DNA of 60,019 nt from JBOFCO01 sp051646105 (GTDB lineage: Bacteria > Pseudomonadota > Alphaproteobacteria > Rhodobacterales > Rhodobacteraceae): contig JBOFCO010000153.1 in the NCBI GenBank assembly GCA_051646105.1, positions 1-60,019 on the forward strand, given 5' to 3'. The notes beneath the pieces are model-generated. The model was not told the DNA's origin. It searched no databases and saw only the letters and a program-made list of their open reading frames with translations. A program made the position numbers and the translations under genes. Every line of letters begins with the position of its first letter. Within the stretch, counting starts at the first letter, position 1. Of this stretch, positions 16,141 to 22,816 are shown piece after piece.

Positions 16141-16822
16141 AAAAGGCTTTCTGGGGGATCACCTTTACCAGTTTGACACCCGCGAAAACACCAAGGACGG
16201 CGGGGATCGCCAGAACCGCCGCAGCCTTCAGATTCTGGAACGAAAGCTGCCCCAGCGCATAGTAGGGTATCAGCTTGATCGCATTTACATAGGCAAACAG
16301 CACCGTTGTCGTGCCCGCGAAGACAAGCTTTTCCAGTTTCAACGGCAGCACATAGACCTGATAGGGCGGGGCACCGGCATGGCTGACAAAACTGGTGAAA
16401 CCGGTCAGCAGCCCCCAGAACAGGCCCGGCCCGCGTTTGGCCGGACGTGGTGGCGCATCAGCCGGGGTGCGGAACAGCATGTTCAAGGCAAAAATCAAAC
16501 CTATCACCCCGACCAGCCCGCCGACATGCCGTTCGGGCACCCAGCTTGCCGTGGCCCAGCCCAACGCAACACCAAGCGTCGTCGCGGGGATCAGGATTGC
16601 AAGAACCCGCCGGTCAATGGCGTGCCGATAAGCGTATAGCCCGAAAATATCCGATACCACATAGACCGGCAGCAGCAGCCCGGCGGCCATGACAGGCGAA
16701 ATCGCCAGCGCCAGCACCGGAACCGCCAGCATGCCCACCACGGGCAGTCCGCCCTTGGATAGCCCGACCAGCGCGGCCGCAACGGCACCCAGCACCCAGA
16801 AGGCAAGTGATTCGGTTCCCAT
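16073..16822 (-). CDS. TauE/SafE-family sulfite/organic anion exporter
   Basis: A 249-residue integral membrane protein with about eight helices. Family features include an N-terminal VGLSKGGLPVVGML repeat and the second internal repeat FTSFVSHAGAPPYQVYVLP. TauE/SafE proteins move sulfite, sulfonates or other small organic anions. The substrate here is not indicated by its neighbours (mcl-like gene and mdh). Convergent overlap with the secreted protein gene. Confidence 0.85.
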   Translation of the reverse strand: MGTESLAFWVLGAVAAALVGLSKGGLPVVGMLAVPVLALAISPVMAAGLLLPVYVVSDIFGLYAYRHAIDRRVLAILIPATTLGVALGWATASWVPERHVGGLVGVIGLIFALNMLFRTPADAPPRPAKRGPGLFWGLLTGFTSFVSHAGAPPYQVYVLPLKLEKLVFAGTTTVLFAYVNAIKLIPYYALGQLSFQNLKAAAVLAIPAVLGVFAGVKLVKVIPQKAFFTLVTWALLLVSLKLIWDAFQG

Positions 16823-16872
16823 CGTCCCCGGTCCGGTTCCGCGCGGCCCAGAACGTCTGGCGCGGGGCCATT

Positions 16873-16886
16873 CGTTAGCGCAACCG
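16873..16886. promoter_or_regulatory. weak LacI-family-like site upstream of mdh
   Basis: CGTTAGCGCAACCG matches TGTTAGCGCTAACA at 10 of 14 positions, with one strong half-site (GTTAGCGC). It lies about 120-135 bases before mdh. No TGTGATCACA site was found here. Confidence 0.25.
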
Positions 16887-17007
16887 CCCCTGCCCCGAAA
16901 GCCTATTCCGATGCTGCAACGCGGCAGACTTGCGCGACGATCACGGAAAGATTACCCATCTGCGCGTCCGACGCGGACGCAATCACCCGGATCCGGAGAC
17001 CAAATTC

Positions 17008-17970
17008 ATGGCCAGACCCAAGATAGCATTGATCGGCGCAGGTCAGATCGGCGGAACGCTCGCCCATCTCGCCGCTCTCAAGGAACTGGGCGATGTCGTC
17101 CTGTTCGACATTGCGGAGGGCACCCCCCAGGGCAAGGCCCTGGATATCGCGCAATCCGGCCCGTCCGAAGGCTTCGATGCCGAAATGACCGGCACCAACG
17201 ACTATGCCTTCCTGCGCCGCGCCGATGTCTGCATCGTCACCGCCGGTGTCCCCCGCAAACCGGGGATGAGCCGCGACGACCTGCTGGGCATCAACCTCAA
17301 GGTCATGAAATCGGTTGGCGAAGGCATCAAGAAATATTGCCCCGACGCCTTTGTCATCTGCATCACCAACCCGCTCGATGCGATGGTCTGGGCGCTGCGC
17401 GAATTTTCGGGTTTGCCGCACAACAAGGTGGTGGGCATGGCGGGCGTGCTGGACAGCGCGCGGTTCCGCCACTTCCTGTCGCTGGAATTCAACGTGTCGA
17501 TGCGTGATGTCACTGCCTTCGTGCTGGGTGGCCACGGCGACACGATGGTGCCGCTGACCCGCTACTCTACGGTTGCAGGCGTACCGCTTCCCGATCTGGT
17601 GGCGATGGGCTGGACCACGCAGGAAAAACTGGATGCCATCGTGCAGCGCACCCGTGATGGTGGCGCCGAAATCGTCGGCCTGCTGAAAACCGGCTCGGCT
17701 TTCTATGCCCCTGCGACCAGCGCCATCGAAATGGCCGAGGCCTATCTGAAGGACCAGAAGCGCGTTCTGCCCTGCGCGGCCTATGTGAAAGGCGCCTTCG
17801 GTCTGGAGGGCATGTATGTGGGCGTTCCCACCGTGATCGGCGCAAATGGTGTCGAACGTATCGTGGACATCAAGATGAACCGCGACGAACAGGCGATGTT
17901 CAACAAGTCGGTCGATGCGGTGAAGGGCCTTGTCGAGGCCTGCAAGGGCATCGACCCGTCACTGGCCTGA
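17008..17970 (+). CDS. mdh: malate dehydrogenase (NAD, LDH-like type)
   Basis: Oxidises malate to oxaloacetate in the TCA cycle. The 320-residue product begins MARPKIALIGAGQIGGTLAH (NAD-binding motif). It has the substrate Arg segment VPRKPGMSRDDLL, CITNPLDAMVWA, GVLDSARFRHFL and the catalytic His in LGGHGDTMVPL. Length and motifs fit the LDH-like MDH of alphaproteobacteria. The ATG at 17008 follows GGAGA; a 26-codon upstream extension is not supported. It is monocistronic or separate from sucC, as a strong terminator follows. Confidence 0.97.
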   Translation: MARPKIALIGAGQIGGTLAHLAALKELGDVVLFDIAEGTPQGKALDIAQSGPSEGFDAEMTGTNDYAFLRRADVCIVTAGVPRKPGMSRDDLLGINLKVMKSVGEGIKKYCPDAFVICITNPLDAMVWALREFSGLPHNKVVGMAGVLDSARFRHFLSLEFNVSMRDVTAFVLGGHGDTMVPLTRYSTVAGVPLPDLVAMGWTTQEKLDAIVQRTRDGGAEIVGLLKTGSAFYAPATSAIEMAEAYLKDQKRVLPCAAYVKGAFGLEGMYVGVPTVIGANGVERIVDIKMNRDEQAMFNKSVDAVKGLVEACKGIDPSLA

Positions 17971-17992
17971 TTCCGGTTGCCAAACATTGCGA

Positions 17993-18019
17993 ACGCGCGC
18001 CCTCACCGGCGCGCGTTTT
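17993..18019 (+). terminator. intrinsic terminator after mdh
   Basis: A 9-bp perfect stem (ACGCGCGCC / GGCGCGCGT, 6-base loop) followed by TTTT, 23 bases after the mdh stop. Confidence 0.85.
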
Positions 18020-18056
18020 GCTTTCCTGATGGGTCTTCGCGGCCTATAGGCTGGAT

Positions 18057-18722
18057 ATGGCCCATCCCGTTTCCCCCTATCTTGTCCCCGGTTTCTACGA
18101 ACAGGCGCTGGCCAAGGGTCGTCATCGTGACATCGTCGGTGGACGATGGGATGAAACCGGGCGCGCCCAGATGCGGATATTGCGGGATGCAGGAATGCAG
18201 CCGCAGCACCGGCTGCTGGACATCGGTTGTGGCAGTCTGCGGCTGGGATGCAAGGCGGTGCCCTTTCTTGATCCCGGCAATTATTGGGGCACCGATGCCT
18301 CTGCGCTGCTGATGCGGCGCGGCTGGGAACTGGAGTTGGCCGAAAAAGACCGTCTGCCCCCGACACAGCTGATCGAAGATGCCGGTTTCACCTTTCCGGG
18401 CATTCCGCCGGATATCGACTTCGCCATCGCCTTCGGAGTGTTCACGCATCTGCCGCATGACATGCTTTTTCCGGCCTTGTCGCGGCTCCGTAACCACTGC
18501 CCCCACCTGCGCACGCTGCTGCTGACACTGTTTCTTGCCCCGCAGGAAAAGCCCGGCACCTTTCGCCAGCCTGACGGCGTGGTTACCCACACTGATCGGC
18601 CGCCCTATCACATCGCCCCTGACCAGGCCGAACGGGCGATTTCCGCCGCTGGCTTTTTGGTGACCCGCCCCGACACCCTGCTGCCACGCGGACAGGTGCT
18701 GTTCGCGGCGCATCCGCTGTGA
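18057..18722 (+). CDS. class I SAM-dependent methyltransferase
   Basis: A 221-residue protein with SAM-binding motif I LLDIGCGSLRLG (about residues 53-64). GNYWGTDASALLMRRG follows as motif II, and DFAIAFGVFTHLPHDMLF is the post-motif region. The N-terminus HPVSPYLVPGFYEQALAKGR looks like enzymes acting on small molecules or sugar-linked substrates, but the substrate is unknown. It stands between the mdh terminator and a secreted protein gene. Confidence 0.75.
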   Translation: MAHPVSPYLVPGFYEQALAKGRHRDIVGGRWDETGRAQMRILRDAGMQPQHRLLDIGCGSLRLGCKAVPFLDPGNYWGTDASALLMRRGWELELAEKDRLPPTQLIEDAGFTFPGIPPDIDFAIAFGVFTHLPHDMLFPALSRLRNHCPHLRTLLLTLFLAPQEKPGTFRQPDGVVTHTDRPPYHIAPDQAERAISAAGFLVTRPDTLLPRGQVLFAAHPL

Positions 18723-18808
18723 CACTGATGTGATCGGCAGACAGATGCTGGCCATTGATAGATGCGCCCCTCCACGACATTCTCGGTGCAGTCCAAACAG
18801 GAGTTATC

Positions 18809-20050
18809 ATGTCCCGTCGCCCGTCGCTGCTTGCGCTTGCCGCCCTTGTTGCCTTGCCGGTCGTCGCAAGAGCAGAAGGCGACATTTCTGCCGAGATCGC
18901 CCGTGACGGCCTTGCCAGGACCGAGGCGCGGCTGGCGGCTCTTGTCGATGGGCGCCTGACAGCACCCGAGCCCGTGACCGACGCAGACCGCTTCGCGCTT
19001 GGCGGTGTGCGTTTTCTTCTGGGGATCGAGAAATCCCTGCAACTGCGCTGGAAACACGGGCTGAATGCCAGCTATTCCGAACTTCCCGTTCTGCGACTGC
19101 CTCTGGAACCGAACCCGAACCCCGAGCCGTGGAAGCCAGAACTTGTCCGCGACCTGTTTGCGGGTGTTTTGGGTGACATGGCCGGTGTGACGGAAGCGTT
19201 GGCCCCGATCCCGGAAACGACCGACATGGGCCTGGAAATCGCGCTGAACGACCTTTGGTTCGACATCGACGCCGACGGAAAGCGCGATGAACGCGAAGAT
19301 CTTTTTGAACTGGCCGGCACGGTCATCGGGCGCGGCCCGGCGGCGCTGGGCATGTCATCAGCCGACGTGCCGCCTGTGAACGTGCGCTTCGACGCCGCCG
19401 ATGTGGCGTGGCTGGATGCCTATGCGCATTTCCTTTCAGGTGTATCAGAAACCGTTCTGGCCTACGACCCGACCGAGGCGATCCGCAAGACGACAGAGGC
19501 GAATGCCAGGCTTGCCGAAATGAACCAGGGGCTTGAGATGGTGAATGCCATGGATCAGCAGTTTGGCTTCTTTGTTGATCGCATCGCCGTTATCGAAGCC
19601 GCGCTTGATCAGGAACCCGATGCCGAACGCGCCAAGGCCGCGCATGGGCATTTTCTGGCCATGGTCGCGCGTAACCGCGATTTCTGGCGGCTGGTGAAAA
19701 CGGAAACCGACAATACCGCCGAATGGGTGCCGAACGACAGTCAGCAAAGCGCGCTGGGTATGCCGCTGCCCCCCGGCACCGGCGACACCTGGCTTGCGGT
19801 GCTGGGCGATGCAGAGTCCCTGTTGCAGGGCAAGTTGCTGGTGCCTTACTGGCGGCTGGGGGACGGCGCGGGCATCAATATCGGAAAGATGTTCACAGAC
19901 CCCCGTCGCGTTGATGTGATGGGCTGGGTACAGGGCCACGCCGCCCTGCCCTATGCCGAAAAGGGGCAGCGCATATCGTCTGACAACTGGTGGCGGTTTC
20001 AGGACATGTTCTATGGCGACGCCATGCTGTTCGCGGTTTTCCTGAACTGA
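18809..20050 (+). CDS. secreted protein of unknown function
   Basis: A 413-residue product starting MSRRPSLLALAALVALPVVA, a Sec signal peptide cleaved near ARAEG. The start has AGGAG 7 bases upstream. The mature protein is mostly helical. It contains an acidic calcium-loop-like stretch DIDADGKRDERED around residue 150 and WVPNDSQQSALGMPLPPGTG later. I do not recognise a named family. A periplasmic location is inferred from the signal. It ends 200 bases before sucC. Confidence 0.75.
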   Translation: MSRRPSLLALAALVALPVVARAEGDISAEIARDGLARTEARLAALVDGRLTAPEPVTDADRFALGGVRFLLGIEKSLQLRWKHGLNASYSELPVLRLPLEPNPNPEPWKPELVRDLFAGVLGDMAGVTEALAPIPETTDMGLEIALNDLWFDIDADGKRDEREDLFELAGTVIGRGPAALGMSSADVPPVNVRFDAADVAWLDAYAHFLSGVSETVLAYDPTEAIRKTTEANARLAEMNQGLEMVNAMDQQFGFFVDRIAVIEAALDQEPDAERAKAAHGHFLAMVARNRDFWRLVKTETDNTAEWVPNDSQQSALGMPLPPGTGDTWLAVLGDAESLLQGKLLVPYWRLGDGAGINIGKMFTDPRRVDVMGWVQGHAALPYAEKGQRISSDNWWRFQDMFYGDAMLFAVFLN

Positions 20051-20104
20051 TCTCACCGGCCCCGGCGCAGACGAATCACCACTTTAGCCCTTGGCGACTT
20101 CGTT

Positions 20105-20135
20105 TGTGATCACAGTTTTTCTAGCTGTGATCACA
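20105..20135. promoter_or_regulatory. paired TGTGATCACA operators upstream of sucC
   Basis: Perfect palindromes at 20105-20114 and 20126-20135 are separated by 11 bases, exactly the arrangement seen before sdhC. They lie 115-146 bases before the sucC ATG. A GntR-family protein is the likely ligand. Confidence 0.75.
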
Positions 20136-20145
20136 AACGTCCACA

Positions 20146-20159
20146 TTTTTGCGCTAACA
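20146..20159. promoter_or_regulatory. LacI-family-like operator upstream of sucC
   Basis: TTTTTGCGCTAACA matches TGTTAGCGCTAACA at 12 of 14 positions. Its centre is 22 bp from the nearer TGTGATCACA palindrome, on the gene-proximal side. Confidence 0.4.
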
Positions 20160-20160
20160 G

Positions 20161-20185
20161 CGGGATCGCGCCAAAATCCCGTTTT
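20161..20185 (+). terminator. terminator-like hairpin in the sucC upstream region
   Basis: CGGGAT / ATCCCG with a 9-base loop is followed by TTTT, ending 65 bases before sucC. The stem is only 6 bp, so it may be a weak terminator, an attenuator, or chance. Confidence 0.35.
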
Positions 20186-20250
20186 GCGTGCAGCCTGTGC
20201 TGTGCCATTACCACGCCTGACAGAGCTTCATTCCAACGGGCGGGATCACG

Positions 20251-21444
20251 ATGAACATCCATGAATATCAGGCCAAGGCGCTGCTGCGCAGCTACGGCAT
20301 CCCGGTTTCTGACGGGCGTGTGGTGCTGAAGGCCGAAGAAGCCAAGACGGCGGCGGGTGAGCTGGACGGGCCGCTCTGGGTCGTCAAGGCACAGATTCAT
20401 GCCGGTGGCCGCGGCAAAGGCAAATTCAAGGAAGCCGAGGCCGGGGAGAAGGGCGGCGTGCGTCTGGCGAAGTCGGTCGAGGAAGCCAACCAGTTCGCGC
20501 GTCAGATGCTTGGACGCACGCTGGTCACCGTGCAGACCGGGCCGGCAGGCAAGCAGGTCAACCGTATCTATATCGAAGATGGCAGCGACATCGCCCGCGA
20601 ACTTTACCTTGCCCTGCTGATCGACCGCAAAACCAGCCGCATCTCTTTCGTCTGCTCGACCGAAGGCGGCATGTCGATCGAGGATGTTGCCCACGATACC
20701 CCGGAAAAGATCCTGTCGTTCGACGTCGATCCGGCATCGGGACTGTCCGATTTCCACGGCCGCCGCGTGGCCTTTGCACTGGGGCTGGAGGGCAATCAGG
20801 TCAAGCAATGCGTCCAGATCGTCAAGAAGCTTTACCAGCTCTTTGTCGACAAGGACATGGACATGCTGGAAATCAACCCGCTCGTCGTGCTGAAGGACGG
20901 CAACCTGAAACTGCTCGACGCCAAGATGGGCTTTGACGGCAACGCGCTGTATCGCCACCCCGACATCGCTGCCCTGCGCGACGAAACCGAGGAAGACCCG
21001 AAGGAACTGGCGGCATCAAAGTTCGATCTGAACTACATCGCGCTGGACGGTGAAATCGGCTGCATGGTCAACGGTGCAGGCCTTGCCATGGCGACAATGG
21101 ACATCATCAAGCTTTACGGTGCCGAACCCGCCAACTTCCTTGACGTGGGCGGGGGTGCCACCAAGGAGAAGGTGACGGAAGCCTTCAAGATCATCACGTC
21201 GGACCCGAACGTCAAAGGTATCCTTGTCAACATCTTCGGTGGCATCATGCGCTGCGACATCATCGCAGAGGGCATCATCGCCGCGGTAAAGGAAGTCGGC
21301 CTGAAAGTGCCGCTGGTCGTGCGCCTGGAAGGCACGAACGTCGAACTGGGCAAGGACATCATCAAGAATTCCGGCCTGAACGTCATCGCGGGCGACAACC
21401 TGTCGGATGCCGCAGAGAAAATCGTCAAAGCGGTGAAGGGATAA
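20251..21444 (+). CDS. sucC: succinyl-CoA synthetase (ADP-forming) beta subunit
   Basis: Forms succinate and nucleoside triphosphate from succinyl-CoA with SucD. The 397-residue protein has an N-terminal ATP-grasp domain beginning MNIHEYQAKALLRSYGIPVS. It continues with KAQIHAGGRGKGKF, LEINPLVV, GCMVNGAGLAMATMD and NIFGGIMRCDIIA. Length is standard. First gene of the sucCD-sucAB-lpd region; sucD starts 4 bases after its stop. Confidence 0.98.
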   Translation: MNIHEYQAKALLRSYGIPVSDGRVVLKAEEAKTAAGELDGPLWVVKAQIHAGGRGKGKFKEAEAGEKGGVRLAKSVEEANQFARQMLGRTLVTVQTGPAGKQVNRIYIEDGSDIARELYLALLIDRKTSRISFVCSTEGGMSIEDVAHDTPEKILSFDVDPASGLSDFHGRRVAFALGLEGNQVKQCVQIVKKLYQLFVDKDMDMLEINPLVVLKDGNLKLLDAKMGFDGNALYRHPDIAALRDETEEDPKELAASKFDLNYIALDGEIGCMVNGAGLAMATMDIIKLYGAEPANFLDVGGGATKEKVTEAFKIITSDPNVKGILVNIFGGIMRCDIIAEGIIAAVKEVGLKVPLVVRLEGTNVELGKDIIKNSGLNVIAGDNLSDAAEKIVKAVKG

Positions 21445-21448
21445 TCCG

Positions 21449-22333
21449 ATGGCCGTACTCGTCAACGAAAACACCAAGGTCATCTGTCAGGGCTTCACCG
21501 GCTCGCAAGGCACGTTCCATTCCGAACAGGCCATTGCCTATGGCACGAAAATGGTCGGCGGCGTGACCCCCGGAAAGGGAGGGACAGAGCACCTGAACCT
21601 GCCGGTGTTCAACTCTGTCCATGAAGCGATGGCAAAGACCGGCGCGAATGCGACAGCGATCTATGTGCCGCCACCCTTTGCGGCAGACTCGATCCTGGAA
21701 GCGATCGATGCGGAAATGGAGCTGATCGTCTGCATCACCGAAGGCATCCCGGTGCTGGACATGATGAAGGTGAAGCGTGCCCTGCAAGGGTCGAAATCCC
21801 GCCTGATCGGGCCGAACTGCCCTGGCGTCATCACGCCGGATGCCTGCAAGATCGGCATCATGCCCGGCCATATCCACAAGCGCGGGTCCGTTGGTGTTGT
21901 GTCACGTTCGGGCACCCTGACCTATGAGGCCGTGAAGCAGACCACCGACCTTGGCCTTGGCCAGTCCTCTGCCGTCGGCATCGGCGGCGACCCGATCAAG
22001 GGCACCGAGCATATCGACGTGCTGGAGATGTTCCTGAACGATCCCGAAACCACCTCGATCATCATGATCGTCGAAATCGGTGGATCGGCCGAGGAAGAGG
22101 CGGCGGAGTTCCTGAAGGAGCAGAAGAAAAAGGGCCGCTGGAAACCGACCGCCGGTTTCATCGCGGGCCGCACGGCGCCGAAAGGCCGCCGCATGGGCCA
22201 CGCCGGGGCCATCGTCGCAGGCGGCAAGGGCGACGCCGAGAGCAAGATCGAGGCCATGCGCAGCGCCGGGATCGTTGTCGCCGACAGCCCCGCCCATCTG
22301 GGTGAGGCGGTAATGAAGGCGATCAAGGGGTAA
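21449..22333 (+). CDS. sucD: succinyl-CoA synthetase (ADP-forming) alpha subunit
   Basis: The 294-residue CoA-binding subunit has an N-terminal Rossmann domain, with VICQGFTGSQGTFHSEQA and GGVTPGKGG. It has the phospho-His segment GRRMGHAGAIVAGGKGDA near residue 250. SGTLTYEAV and IGGDPIKGT are conserved. It forms a heterotetramer with SucC. The gene follows sucC by 4 bases. Confidence 0.98.
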   Translation: MAVLVNENTKVICQGFTGSQGTFHSEQAIAYGTKMVGGVTPGKGGTEHLNLPVFNSVHEAMAKTGANATAIYVPPPFAADSILEAIDAEMELIVCITEGIPVLDMMKVKRALQGSKSRLIGPNCPGVITPDACKIGIMPGHIHKRGSVGVVSRSGTLTYEAVKQTTDLGLGQSSAVGIGGDPIKGTEHIDVLEMFLNDPETTSIIMIVEIGGSAEEEAAEFLKEQKKKGRWKPTAGFIAGRTAPKGRRMGHAGAIVAGGKGDAESKIEAMRSAGIVVADSPAHLGEAVMKAIKG

Positions 22334-22347
22334 CGACAGCGTGTGAG

Positions 22348-22410
22348 GTCCCGGATCAGGTCCGGGACTTCGCGTTTGATACGAGGCAGCCCCGGACCTG
22401 TTCCGGGCTG
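22348..22410. repeat. pair of palindromic elements after sucD
   Basis: GTCCCGGA/TCCGGGAC (22348-22368, 5-base loop) and CAGCCC/GGGCTG (22387-22410) contain the CCGGA..TCCGG core of palindromic repeats common between alphaproteobacterial genes. A related copy is at 57644-57658. They may stabilise or end the sucCD transcript; no U-tract follows. Confidence 0.55.
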
Positions 22411-22429
22411 ACGAAAGGGGAGGCTAGCA

Positions 22430-22795
22430 ATGCTATCGGGATTGGGGCGCGCTTCACTCGTTTTTGCGATGATAGCGATTGTGGGCTGCGCCGATAAGGG
22501 GACCGGCCCGGTCGCTCAGGTCGGTGCCGCTGCTAGCAACAAAACCTCCGCCGTAAATGCCGTTATCGAGCCTGTTACAGGGATCGCAAAAGATGCGCTT
22601 GTTGCGGTTGCAGCCTTCGGCACCGAAGTCGGAATTTTCTTCTATCCCGACAAGATCGACCCAGCCCAAAAGGCCGCAGCGCCCGCGAGAGTCTGCGCGG
22701 CACAAAAGCGGAAAGTCGAGAGCGTCGAGGATGTGCCGCTTGTGCATCAGGAAGAAATGCCCGGCGCACGTCAACTTGTTGTCCATTGCAAATAG
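22430..22795 (+). CDS. small predicted lipoprotein between sucD and sucA
   Basis: A 121-residue protein with an N-terminal hydrophobic stretch and a lipobox-like Cys (VFAMIAIVGCADKG). The mature part is Ala/Val-rich, with GIFFYPDKIDPAQKAA and further Cys residues (ARVCAAQ, VVHCK). GGGGAGG precedes its ATG. Its base composition is slightly less GC-rich than the suc genes. Function unknown; position suggests co-expression with sucA. Confidence 0.65.
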   Translation: MLSGLGRASLVFAMIAIVGCADKGTGPVAQVGAAASNKTSAVNAVIEPVTGIAKDALVAVAAFGTEVGIFFYPDKIDPAQKAAAPARVCAAQKRKVESVEDVPLVHQEEMPGARQLVVHCK

Positions 22796-22816
22796 AAATG
22801 CCGTGAGGGCAAAAAC

